NCBI RefSeq assembly: GCF_036016955.1
Contig: NZ_JAYWXI010000006.1
Location: forward strand, 62,001-126,000
Origin: JAYWXI01 sp036016955
GTDB lineage: Bacteria; Bacteroidota; Bacteroidia; Flavobacteriales; Weeksellaceae
Direction: 5' to 3'
Length of the DNA: 64,000 nt
In this document: positions 9,101 through 17,430 of the stretch, in pieces
How the letters are laid out: each line of letters starts with the position of its first letter
Numbering within the stretch: position 1 is the first letter of the stretch
Translations under genes and position numbers: made by a program
Notes under the pieces: model-generated
Databases searched by the model: none
Told to the model about the DNA's origin: nothing
Seen by the model: only the letters and a program-made list of their open reading frames with translations

Positions 9101-10762
9101 ATGAATAAAACCAATAACAAACACCCCAAAGGCCTGCCCTTTCTTTTCTTCACCGAAATGTGGGAAAGGTTTGGCTACTATCTGATTCTCGGTATTTTCG
9201 TGCTCTACATGATTGATCCCAAAGACACCGGAGGACTCGCTTTCATGGATAAAACTGCCGACGATATTTTTGGGACTTTCATCGCTCTCACCTACCTCAC
9301 TCCATTTCTCGGAGGCTTCTTGGCCGACCGGGTTTTGGGCTATGTAAAAGCCATTTATATCGGAGGGATTTTAATGGCTGCCGGTTATATCGGAGTGGGA
9401 GTTTTCCAGCAATTGCCTTTATTTTATGCCTCTTTAGGACTCATTATTTTAGGAAATGGGTTTTTCAAACCCAGCATCTCCACCCTTTTGGGAAACCTCT
9501 ACAGCGAAGACCCTTATAAAGAAAACAAAGATGCCGGCTACAACATCTTCTACATGGGGATTAACATCGGAGCGCTGGTATGCAACTTCGTAGCCGCTTA
9601 CATGCGTAACAAGTACGGTTGGGGGCCAGCTTTCATGACCGCCGGTTTCGGTATGCTCTTCGGCTTGTTCATCTTCACTTTAGGAATGAAACACATCCGT
9701 TCTGCCAACCTCATGAAACCCGCACAAGAAGGCGACACCAAACTTTCATCCGTTTTGGTGAAAGTTTTCCTTCCTGCCATCATCGCAGGAATCATCGGAT
9801 GGATTATCCCGGGAACCCTTTTCGGCAGCGATAGCACCGACGCCTTTATCTTCGCCTGCATCCCTGTGGTGATTTTCTATGTAAGCCTTTACCTAAGAGC
9901 CAACGCCGAAGATAAAAAGCCCATTGGAGCCCTACTGGCCATCTTTGCCGTCAGCCTAATGTTTTGGGCTGTATTCAAGCAGAACGGTACCGCCCTTACC
10001 CGATGGGCGAATTATTACACCGACCGCACCGCTCCTGCCGCATTGGAAAAACCTTTGGAGTCCATTTATTTGGTTGAAACCAAAGCCTACAAAGACAAAG
10101 AAGTTCCGGTGTACGACCAGCAGTTTTCCACCGTAAAAGCGGATGGAGAAACCGTGAAGGAAATCGGCAAAGACATTTATTTCCGAAACATCTCCGACGA
10201 ACAAAGAGCCGTTTTGGAAAAAAATCCGGATAAACCCGTTTACCTTTTCAATACGGAGCTCTTTCAATCGGTTAATCCGTTTTGGGTCATTTTGTTGACG
10301 CCTTTAGTGGTCGGCTTTTTCATGATGCTCCGCCGACGGGGCAAAGAGCCGAGTACCCCCTCTAAAATAGTACTCGGATTGTTCATTTCCGCCCTTTCCT
10401 GCCTGGTGATGGTAGGAGCCGTCTACTCCGGAGGCAACGGAGAAGTAAAAGTATCCTCCCTATGGCTCGTAGCCGCCTATGGCGTGATTACCATCGGGGA
10501 ACTTTGCCTCTCGCCCATGGGCTTATCGCTCGTTTCCAAACTGTCTCCTCCGAGAATTACCGCTCTGATGATGGGAGGATTCTTCCTATCCACTTCCATC
10601 GGAAACAAATTATCGGGCGTGCTCGCCAGTATGTGGTACAACTACGAGGACAAAGGCAACTTCTTTCTCGTCAACTTCGGATTGCTGCTTTTGGCTACCC
10701 TTTTGGGGCTTTCCATCTTGAAGAAGTTAAACAAAGTCATGAAAGAAAAAGGCGTTCATTAA
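9101..10762 (+). CDS. Proton-coupled peptide transporter, POT/PTR family (long form)
   Basis: 553-residue inner-membrane symporter for di- and tripeptides. It carries the POT signatures FFTEMWERFGYYLIL near the N-terminus (ExxERFxYY, proton coupling and peptide binding) and FYMGINIGALV (PTR2 signature), with about 12 to 14 membrane segments. Between the TM7-like segment (about 285) and the segment starting FWVILLTPL there is a polar stretch of roughly 90 residues (about 305-390) that the neighbouring POT lacks; it should form an extramembrane domain. It follows dpp4 in the same direction and ends at a strong terminator, so peptide cleavage and import are probably linked. Confidence 0.93.
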   Translation: MNKTNNKHPKGLPFLFFTEMWERFGYYLILGIFVLYMIDPKDTGGLAFMDKTADDIFGTFIALTYLTPFLGGFLADRVLGYVKAIYIGGILMAAGYIGVGVFQQLPLFYASLGLIILGNGFFKPSISTLLGNLYSEDPYKENKDAGYNIFYMGINIGALVCNFVAAYMRNKYGWGPAFMTAGFGMLFGLFIFTLGMKHIRSANLMKPAQEGDTKLSSVLVKVFLPAIIAGIIGWIIPGTLFGSDSTDAFIFACIPVVIFYVSLYLRANAEDKKPIGALLAIFAVSLMFWAVFKQNGTALTRWANYYTDRTAPAALEKPLESIYLVETKAYKDKEVPVYDQQFSTVKADGETVKEIGKDIYFRNISDEQRAVLEKNPDKPVYLFNTELFQSVNPFWVILLTPLVVGFFMMLRRRGKEPSTPSKIVLGLFISALSCLVMVGAVYSGGNGEVKVSSLWLVAAYGVITIGELCLSPMGLSLVSKLSPPRITALMMGGFFLSTSIGNKLSGVLASMWYNYEDKGNFFLVNFGLLLLATLLGLSILKKLNKVMKEKGVH

Positions 10763-10787
10763 AAAATTCATCGCCTTATTCTCCCTT

Positions 10788-10815
10788 AAATCGCAGCTTA
10801 CGCTGCGATTTTTTT
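10788..10815 (+). terminator. Rho-independent terminator after the first POT gene
   Basis: Ten-bp stem (10788-10797 with 10802-10811), TTAC loop, followed by a T run to about 10816. Confidence 0.85.
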
Positions 10816-10826
10816 TGTCTAAAAAA

Positions 10827-10856
10827 TTGCACAACCCTCAAAAAAAACTATATTTG
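10827..10856 (+). promoter_or_regulatory. Promoter of the second POT transporter
   Basis: TTG (10827-10829), 19 nt, TATATTTG (10849-10856): an ideal Bacteroidota promoter, placed after the preceding terminator, leaving a leader of about 27 nt before ATG 10887. Confidence 0.75.
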
Positions 10857-10886
10857 CTAATCTTTAACAAAAATTAACATTAAATA

Positions 10887-12383
10887 ATGGAGACTATTCA
10901 ATCTGAAAAAGGGCACCCTAAAGGTTTATACACCTTATTTTTTACCGAAATGTGGGAGCGTTTCAGCTACTACGGAATGCGGGCTTTATTGACTATTTTT
11001 TTGGCTGCAGAACTGGCTACCGGTGGTTTTGGATTAGACCGAGCAGAATCACTGAAAGTGTACGGTATTTTTACGGCCTTGGTGTATCTTACCCCTATCA
11101 TGGGAGGTTGGTTTGCCGACAAGCTTCTTGGGCAGAGGAAATCCATCCTCATCGGAGGTCTGGTTATGGGTATAGGACAATTTATGCTGGCAGGTAGTTC
11201 TTCGGCTCTATTATTTGAAGATTTAGAAACCCGTAAAAGTCTATTTTACTTGGGATTAGGAGTTCTTATCTTGGGGAACGGCTTTTTCAAACCTAACATT
11301 TCAACCATCGTTGGCGACTTATACGATAATGACGATCCTAGAAAAGACGGGGCTTTTACCATTTTTTACATGGGTATTAACATCGGAGCTTTTTTGTCGC
11401 CGTTTATTGCAGGTACCTTAGGCGAAAAGGTAGGCTGGCCCTACGGCTATGCTTCCGCAGGGATAGGAATGGTACTTGGAGTACTTTGGTTCTACGCTCG
11501 TAGAAGCACCCTCGGAGACAAAGGCCTACCTCCAGGATATAAAGAAAAGGGAATCAACCGATTACTCCCAAAAGACTGGAGAGACATCATTTTATATACC
11601 ATTGCCAACGTAGTTTTCGTTGTCCTTGTCATGCTACTTTGGCAGCATACGTCTGAATTAGCTCATTCTCTTATTGTGTGGACTTTGGGAATTCTCGGAG
11701 GAGGATTCATTGCCTTGTCTATTTTCAAGGGAACTTCTGGCTCTACAGAGTGGACGAGAGTTTTCGTAATCCTAATACTCGCCTTTTTTAACATTGTATT
11801 TTGGGCAGGTTTTGAACAAGCAGGCGGTACATTCAACCTCTTTGCTCAAGAAAACACCAACAGAATGGTAGGAAATTTTGAAATCCCTACTACTTGGTTT
11901 CAAAATATCAATCCTATCGCTATCGTTACCTTAGCTCCTCTATTTTCCATTCTATGGGTTAAACTAGCAGCAAAGAAACTTAACCCTAGAACTCCCGTTA
12001 AATTTGCCTTGGCGATGTTCGTTGGTGCCTTTGCTTTTTTCATAATGACCCAAGCCAGCAACAGTGCGCAAGGAGGAACTTTGGTTTCACCTATGTGGTT
12101 GGTGGTAGTCTATACTTTGCTTACCGTTGGAGAACTAATGCTTTCACCTATTGGCTTATCGATGGTTACAAAACTTTCTCCTGTGAAAATCACCTCCATT
12201 ATGATGGGCGTATGGATGGCCAGCTTTGCTTTAGGTAATTATTTTGCAGCGACACTAGAGCAAATCTTAGAAGTATATAATTTTGATTTATACCCCTTCA
12301 TCTCCTACCTTATGTTAGGATCAGGGGTAGCTTTACTTGCGCTTTCGCCAATATTGAATAAATTCATGAAAGGAATTCACTAA
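10887..12383 (+). CDS. Proton-coupled peptide transporter, POT/PTR family (short form)
   Basis: 498-residue inner-membrane di-/tripeptide symporter. Family motifs are clear: FFTEMWERFSYYGMRALL at the N-terminus (ExxERFxYYG) and FYMGINIGAFLSPFIAG (PTR2 signature). It is a diverged paralog of the upstream POT, lacks that protein's long polar insertion, and has its own promoter and terminator, so the two can be regulated separately. Third codon positions look somewhat AT-richer than in the upstream paralog. Peptide specificity cannot be inferred from sequence alone. Confidence 0.94.
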   Translation: METIQSEKGHPKGLYTLFFTEMWERFSYYGMRALLTIFLAAELATGGFGLDRAESLKVYGIFTALVYLTPIMGGWFADKLLGQRKSILIGGLVMGIGQFMLAGSSSALLFEDLETRKSLFYLGLGVLILGNGFFKPNISTIVGDLYDNDDPRKDGAFTIFYMGINIGAFLSPFIAGTLGEKVGWPYGYASAGIGMVLGVLWFYARRSTLGDKGLPPGYKEKGINRLLPKDWRDIILYTIANVVFVVLVMLLWQHTSELAHSLIVWTLGILGGGFIALSIFKGTSGSTEWTRVFVILILAFFNIVFWAGFEQAGGTFNLFAQENTNRMVGNFEIPTTWFQNINPIAIVTLAPLFSILWVKLAAKKLNPRTPVKFALAMFVGAFAFFIMTQASNSAQGGTLVSPMWLVVVYTLLTVGELMLSPIGLSMVTKLSPVKITSIMMGVWMASFALGNYFAATLEQILEVYNFDLYPFISYLMLGSGVALLALSPILNKFMKGIH

Positions 12384-12400
12384 AAACAAATATTATAAAA

Positions 12401-12428
12401 AAAACGGTCTCTTTCGAGACCGTTTTTT
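12401..12428 (+). terminator. Rho-independent terminator after the second POT gene
   Basis: Stem ACGGTCTC/GAGACCGT (12404-12411 with 12416-12423), extended by A/T pairs, loop TTTC, then a T run. Confidence 0.9.
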
Positions 12429-12565
12429 TTATATAATACATTCCTTTAAGAACCTCCGCTCTATCAAATTAAATAAAAAATCATTCCTATATCTTTAAAA
12501 CAAATTCTAACTTTACATCTCCCGAAGACTTTCCAATCCGTAACTTAGGGGCTTTAAATCAGAAA

Positions 12566-13315
12566 ATGCCTATTTTTTTTCAAGCCTTAAAAACCCTCCT
12601 TATCCACAGCCAAATCTACGTGGCTCTGTGTGGGATGTTATTGGCCGCCTTTTTCATGCCCTCGCAATACCTCCCCCAATGGCAAGTATGGGCTTTTATT
12701 TTCACCAACTATTTCGCAGGCTACGTCTATACCAAATTTCAACACACCTCCAATCAAGCCTACGCTATCGCCCTAAGTACGGGAGCTTTTCTCTTCAACA
12801 CCGCCCTGCTTTGGTCCCATCCCTTTTGCTCACTCGGTCGTTGGTTCACCCTTGTGGTTTTGGGCCTCCTGTACAATTCGTTTTTTCTGAGGAAAACCGT
12901 ACGCCATCTCCCCTTAATTAAAATCTTCTACGTCGGCGCCCTTTGGGGTTTAGTCAACGGATGGCTCCTCCAACCCGATTTTTCCGCCACCGTTTTCAGT
13001 ATTACTTTCCTGTACGTTACCGCCCTGATCCTGCCCTTCGACATTCGGGATATGCATTGCGACCTTATCCTTACCTTTCCCAAAATCATCGGCATCCCCC
13101 ACACCAAACAACTCGCCACCGCTCTTCTGGTTGCCGCCAATCTAATCGCCTGCTTTTCACTTTCCGCCCCCCATGCCACCGCTTTCTTTTCCGCCTCCGT
13201 TGTAGCTGCAGTTCTCATTTATTTCGCCCAAAGCACCCGCCCAGACAGTTATTTTTCTTTCGGTATCGAAAGTTGCGGCGCCCTTCCGTTTTTGTTTTTG
13301 GTTTTATTGAAGTAA
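12566..13315 (+). CDS. UbiA-like integral membrane protein, function unknown
   Basis: 249-residue protein made almost entirely of hydrophobic helices (about seven to eight). Residues about 150-170 read LPFDIRDMHCDL, which resembles the second Asp-rich motif of UbiA-type prenyltransferases (DxxxD). I do not find the first motif (N/DxxxD) that also binds the prenyl diphosphate, where FTNYFAGYVYTKFQH lies instead. It may therefore be a degenerate or non-enzymatic member of the fold; this is inference. It lies 9 nt upstream of recF in the same direction, although recF appears to have its own promoter inside the end of this gene. Start at 12566 follows an AT-rich leader. Confidence 0.7.
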   Translation: MPIFFQALKTLLIHSQIYVALCGMLLAAFFMPSQYLPQWQVWAFIFTNYFAGYVYTKFQHTSNQAYAIALSTGAFLFNTALLWSHPFCSLGRWFTLVVLGLLYNSFFLRKTVRHLPLIKIFYVGALWGLVNGWLLQPDFSATVFSITFLYVTALILPFDIRDMHCDLILTFPKIIGIPHTKQLATALLVAANLIACFSLSAPHATAFFSASVVAAVLIYFAQSTRPDSYFSFGIESCGALPFLFLVLLK

Positions 13316-13320
13316 TTTTG
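13292..13320 (+). promoter_or_regulatory. Probable promoter of recF giving a leaderless mRNA
   Basis: TTG (13292-13294), 18 nt, TAATTTTG (13313-13320), then only four bases (ACGC) before ATG 13325. If the TSS lies at the normal distance, transcription begins at or next to the start codon. Confidence 0.5.
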
Positions 13321-13324
13321 ACGC

Positions 13325-14407
13325 ATGATTGTGCAAAAACTTTCCCTGATCAACTTCAAAAACCATCCCGAACGGCATTTTGACCTCTCTCCACAAATCA
13401 ATTGTTTTGTAGGCGGCAACGGCGTAGGAAAAACCAACATCCTGGACGCCTTGCATTACCTCTCGGTAGGAAAAAGTTTCCTCGGTCATTCGGATTTTAG
13501 CCCCATTGCCTACGGAGAAGAATTCTTCAGCCTGCAAGCCGAAATTGCCACAAACGAAAAAACAGACACCCTAAAACTCTTTCTACCCAAAGACGGTAAA
13601 AAAACCATCAAAAAAAACGAAAAAACCTACGAACGGCTCGCCGATCACATCGGGTACCTTCCCTGTGTGATGATCTCGCCCTACGATTCGAATTTAATTT
13701 CAGATTCCGGTGAAAGCCGAAGAAAATTTTTGGATGCCATGATTGCCCAAACCGATCACGAGTACCTCCACCACCTGATGCAGTATCAAAAAACCCTGAA
13801 ACAAAGGAATACCCTATTAAAATACTTTCATAAAAATCGCACTTTCGATAAGGAAGCCTTAGCCATTTACAACCCTCCGCTTACCCGGTGCGGAAACTTC
13901 CTCCACGAAAAACGAAAACAATTCATCGAAAAACTAAACCCCATCGTTCAGGAGTTTTACCAAACCATCGCTTCCGGTAAAGAGAAAGTCGCCATTCTCT
14001 ACGACAGCGCCCTGCACGATCACCCCATGGAACAACTGCTGGACGAAAACCTGGACAAAGACCGCCAACTTACCTACACCGCCTCTGGCGTCCACAAAGA
14101 CGATTTAGGGTTTGAAATGAACGAAAAACCACTCAAGAAAACTGGCTCCCAAGGCCAACAAAAATCGTTTCTCATCGCTTTGAAACTGGCTCAAATCCAA
14201 CGGATAAAAGACCTCACCGGTAAAAATCCCATCCTGCTATTAGACGACATTTTCGACAAACTGGACGATCATCGTGTGGCTAAGCTCATCACCTTGGTCA
14301 ATCGTGAAAATTTCGGGCAAATTTTCATTACCGATACCCACCGCGAACGCACGGAATCCGTCGTCAAAAGAATCAACGAAGAAAGCCGACTGTTTGAAAT
14401 CGAATAA
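13325..14407 (+). CDS. recF: DNA replication/repair protein RecF
   Basis: 360-residue SMC-like ATPase that helps load RecA at single-strand gaps. Walker A is GNGVGKT (residues 31-37), the ABC-type signature lies in GSQGQQKS, and Walker B is ILLLDDIFDKLD near the C-terminus. Length matches RecF. ATG at 13325 gives the canonical N-terminus (MIVQKLSLINFKNH). It is followed 5 nt later by a DUF721 (DciA-like) gene, a common recF neighbour in this phylum. dnaA, dnaN and gyrB are not adjacent, so this is not a typical origin neighbourhood. Confidence 0.96.
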   Translation: MIVQKLSLINFKNHPERHFDLSPQINCFVGGNGVGKTNILDALHYLSVGKSFLGHSDFSPIAYGEEFFSLQAEIATNEKTDTLKLFLPKDGKKTIKKNEKTYERLADHIGYLPCVMISPYDSNLISDSGESRRKFLDAMIAQTDHEYLHHLMQYQKTLKQRNTLLKYFHKNRTFDKEALAIYNPPLTRCGNFLHEKRKQFIEKLNPIVQEFYQTIASGKEKVAILYDSALHDHPMEQLLDENLDKDRQLTYTASGVHKDDLGFEMNEKPLKKTGSQGQQKSFLIALKLAQIQRIKDLTGKNPILLLDDIFDKLDDHRVAKLITLVNRENFGQIFITDTHRERTESVVKRINEESRLFEIE

Positions 14408-14412
14408 ATCCC

Positions 14413-14706
14413 ATGAGACGAAAAAAAAGAGAATACCAAAGTTCCGATTTAGTCAAAACCTTCGCCAAAATCCACGGCTTTGAGGATAAATTATTGGCTT
14501 TCGAAGTCAAGGCTTTCCTGAAAGATTACTTGGATCAAGCTCTCTACAACGAAATCGAAAGCGTAAATCTCCAAGGCAAAACCCTTACCATTGCCATAAA
14601 ATCGCCCTTACTGAAAAACGACTTCCGAATGCGCCAATCGTTCTTCCTTAAAAAATTCAACGACCAATTCGGGGAAGAAAAATTTAATGCTCTTCGGATT
14701 TTGTAG
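14413..14706 (+). CDS. DUF721 (DciA-like) protein
   Basis: 97-residue cytoplasmic protein of the DUF721 family. DciA members of this family interact with and help load the replicative helicase DnaB in bacteria lacking DnaC. It starts MRRKKREYQSSDLVKTFAK and ends with the family's beta-strand pattern (LTIAIKSPLLKNDFRMRQ). It lies 5 nt after recF, so it is almost certainly cotranscribed. The stop codon is inside the 3' end of the convergent Gcr-like gene (23-bp tail-to-tail overlap). Note that the flavobacterial DUF721 proteins are shorter than proteobacterial DciA; a helicase-loading role is inferred. Confidence 0.85.
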   Translation: MRRKKREYQSSDLVKTFAKIHGFEDKLLAFEVKAFLKDYLDQALYNEIESVNLQGKTLTIAIKSPLLKNDFRMRQSFFLKKFNDQFGEEKFNALRIL

Positions 14707-16723
14707 ACGCCTTCTGCATCATTTCCTTAGCCCGGACATCCAACTCCTCCGAACGAATCGGCATCACAAAACGCAAAGGGTATTTTCGGAAATACCTGAA
14801 AATCTCCCGCCAAATCTCCCGAAGTTCCGCCGAACTGAGCTTACGCGAACGCAAAGCCAAAAGCATAGAGAGCCCGAAACTCACAACAAAATTGAAAAAA
14901 CCTATCAGAAAAACCGTTACGAAACAAACGCCAAACGTATAAACGTCCACCGAAAAATCCTTTCCGTAAAGCCCCAAAGCAAAATTTCCCGCCGCAAACG
15001 TAATGTGCCTAATATCCACATCTAATCCCAAAAACACCCCTACCGGTCCCGTTACACCAAGAAAAACGCCAAACCAGGCATTGGAGACAATTCCCGCCCA
15101 ATTCCGCGAATAATACCGCGAAAGCGCCTTTGCCGATTTCGGACCAAGAATTTGGTTGATTATCGGATTCTTGGCAATCCTTGCCGGCATACGGTAATAC
15201 ACCGAATTATTGCCAATGTTTCCCGCAATAATCCCCGATATAAACAAATAAAATCCCGCAATACTGGCATGCAGTAAAGCCTTGGATTCAAAAGGATCAA
15301 GATCCCTGAGTAACGTGGAAGATTTCTCCATGGCAAAATTCTGATTGAACAAAACATCCAAACCGTAAATAATCGCCAAAGAAACCGGAAACGCCCATAA
15401 AACATTCCCCACAAAAGCAATAAACTGCGTACTGCAAAGCTTAGAAATCAAATGCGCAAACTCCACATAGTTTTTTTGGGTATTCTTCTGATCCGACAAA
15501 ACCTTCGCCATCGTAGCCGCCGTCATAGCCGGTTGTTTGGTCGCTAACGTAAAGCCCATCAAATAAATCATCACAAACCCCATCGCATAATTAAGGGCAT
15601 ACATGAACGCATGGGAAAATTCGCTCCCCGGAGCATACCCGTAGAGCATCTTCAGTACGCAAAGCGCACCAACCACAACCCCGCCACCACTGGCTTTCCA
15701 AAACATCTTGAGATAATCCTTCTTTGAAGAAGTAATATAATGCGTCCCCGTTTCCGCCGTGTGATTGGTTATCAGGTGCGACAGCAACCTCGTACTATCG
15801 TTAAAAAGTTCGCCTACATCGTTTTTATTCGATTTATACCTTAAAATATTAAAGACCAATGCTTTTGAATTTTCCACTACATCGCGCTCTTCATCGTCAA
15901 TCACCAAAAGCAAAAGAATTTCCGAAATCCGATTAATCTGCTGCCTTATTTTTAAAAGCGACTGGTTCGTCTTACTGGAAATCCCATACTTCGCCGAATT
16001 ACGAAAGGCATCATCCACAAACGTAAGGCATTGTTCCAGATAAATTTTCAACTGCTTAAAATGCTCGTCTTTGGACGTGAGCCTGAACTCGGGATTTTCC
16101 CTAAACGCCTGATGCAAAAGCCCCATTTCCTCCTGCAAAGCCAAAAACGGATTGTCATAATTCTTATACTCGGGCACCATATGCATCACCTCCATCTCCA
16201 TCGCGTTACCAACCGCCCGCCACGCCAAAATATTAGCTGAAAACAAAAGCTCCCGCACCACGGAAGGCCGCGTAATAAATCCGTCAATCCCTAACAAGCG
16301 AAAACATTCGTCAATCTGAGGCTTCGGTATCCCGCTCAGGTAAGCCCAATCCTTACCCGGACGAACCGAAATATGATCCACCAAATACCATATCGAATTC
16401 TCGTTTTCTACGGGAGGAAGAACCGAATTAAGCAACCGCTTTCTAAACTCGGAAACAAAACCGTTCTCCGAAAGAATATTGGCCTCCGTCAAAGAAAGAT
16501 TAAATGGCTTCCCTAAAAATAAATTGCGAAGGTACGACCCAAAATGCCCTGCGACATCAGGATTTTCCCTCAAAAAAAGAAGAACATCCGCAAAGGGTTC
16601 CTTTTTCATGCTGTTAAAAATCGCATACAACGGTTCAAGCGATTTGGTATCGTTCTGAAAACTGAAGTATTTTTTCAGCATGCTGGCCGAACTTTGGACG
16701 TTACCGGAAAACCATTTCATCAT
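14684..16723 (-). CDS. Gcr/SpecificRecomb family multi-pass membrane protein
   Basis: 679-residue protein that resembles the COG4389 'site-specific recombinase' (Gcr) family. Despite the name, no recombinase catalytic motif is visible: residues 1-330 are soluble and helical, and about 340-650 contain several hydrophobic segments (for example GVVVGALCVLKMLYG and GFYLFISGIIAGNIGNNS). It is best read as an inner-membrane protein of unknown function. The stop overlaps the DUF721 stop by 23 bp. It lies 9 nt downstream of mtgA, so the two are likely cotranscribed, suggesting an envelope role. Start at 16723 (MM) could also be the next codon, 16720. Confidence 0.75.
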   Translation of the reverse strand: MMKWFSGNVQSSASMLKKYFSFQNDTKSLEPLYAIFNSMKKEPFADVLLFLRENPDVAGHFGSYLRNLFLGKPFNLSLTEANILSENGFVSEFRKRLLNSVLPPVENENSIWYLVDHISVRPGKDWAYLSGIPKPQIDECFRLLGIDGFITRPSVVRELLFSANILAWRAVGNAMEMEVMHMVPEYKNYDNPFLALQEEMGLLHQAFRENPEFRLTSKDEHFKQLKIYLEQCLTFVDDAFRNSAKYGISSKTNQSLLKIRQQINRISEILLLLVIDDEERDVVENSKALVFNILRYKSNKNDVGELFNDSTRLLSHLITNHTAETGTHYITSSKKDYLKMFWKASGGGVVVGALCVLKMLYGYAPGSEFSHAFMYALNYAMGFVMIYLMGFTLATKQPAMTAATMAKVLSDQKNTQKNYVEFAHLISKLCSTQFIAFVGNVLWAFPVSLAIIYGLDVLFNQNFAMEKSSTLLRDLDPFESKALLHASIAGFYLFISGIIAGNIGNNSVYYRMPARIAKNPIINQILGPKSAKALSRYYSRNWAGIVSNAWFGVFLGVTGPVGVFLGLDVDIRHITFAAGNFALGLYGKDFSVDVYTFGVCFVTVFLIGFFNFVVSFGLSMLLALRSRKLSSAELREIWREIFRYFRKYPLRFVMPIRSEELDVRAKEMMQKASTKSEEH

Positions 16724-16732
16724 GCAATCGGT

Positions 16733-17377
16733 TTATTTCAAGGTGATTGTATTCATTTGTCTCATAATCCACGAGTGCCTCTTCCTGAGATAAGACGATG
16801 GATTTTTCGGGTCGTATTTCCGTGGATTGGGAAGCACCGCCGCAATCCAGGCCGCCTCGCTTTTGGTAAGATTTTTGGCGTCCTTGCCGTAGTAATACTG
16901 CGCCGCCGCCTGAACCCCAAACACCCCTTGCCCCATTTCAATCGAGTTAAGGTAGCGCTCTAAAATAGTGGTCTTATCCCAAACATTCTCTATCGCAAAC
17001 GTATAAAACGCCTCCAACCCTTTTCTGAACCAACTTCTCCCCTGCCACAAAAACACGTTTTTAGCCGTCTGTTGAGAGATTGTACTTCCTCCTTTCAGCC
17101 GCTTTCCCGCTTCGTTATCCTTATAAGCCTTCTCAATCGCTTGGTAATCAAACCCTGAATGGTCAAAAAACTTTTGATCTTCCGAAGCCAGCACCGCCTT
17201 TTTCACATTATCGCCCATTTCATCGTAGGAAATATAATCCCGATGCAGCTTCCCGTACTCCAACAAGCCTCCCAATTGGGTCAACGTAATCGGAGGATTA
17301 AAGAATTTGCCCGCCGCAATACCCAATATATTGAGTAAAACCAGCGTATAAAATAATCTTTTAATAAATCTGAACAT
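16733..17377 (-). CDS. mtgA: Monofunctional peptidoglycan glycosyltransferase MtgA
   Basis: 214-residue inner-membrane GT51 enzyme that polymerises lipid II into glycan strands. A single N-terminal membrane anchor (LVLLNILGIAAG) precedes the catalytic domain with ASEDQKFFDHSGFD (catalytic Glu66), GGSTISQQTAKN, and the RYLNSIEMG motif. Start chosen at ATG 17377; the longer frame begins with TTG at 17434, overlapping the upstream gene by 3 bp, and its extra 19 residues do not resemble the family. Lies between a binding lipoprotein gene and a Gcr-type membrane protein on the same strand. Confidence 0.93.
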   Translation of the reverse strand: MFRFIKRLFYTLVLLNILGIAAGKFFNPPITLTQLGGLLEYGKLHRDYISYDEMGDNVKKAVLASEDQKFFDHSGFDYQAIEKAYKDNEAGKRLKGGSTISQQTAKNVFLWQGRSWFRKGLEAFYTFAIENVWDKTTILERYLNSIEMGQGVFGVQAAAQYYYGKDAKNLTKSEAAWIAAVLPNPRKYDPKNPSSYLRKRHSWIMRQMNTITLK

Positions 17378-17430
17378 AGCCGAACCTTTATTAAACTCCA
17401 CAAAAATAAGAATTAAAGCCCAACCTTTAA

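Noticed and set aside
13325..14706. Replication origin near recF
   Set aside because: No dnaA, dnaN or gyrB, no DnaA-box cluster and no clear AT-rich unwinding region were seen.
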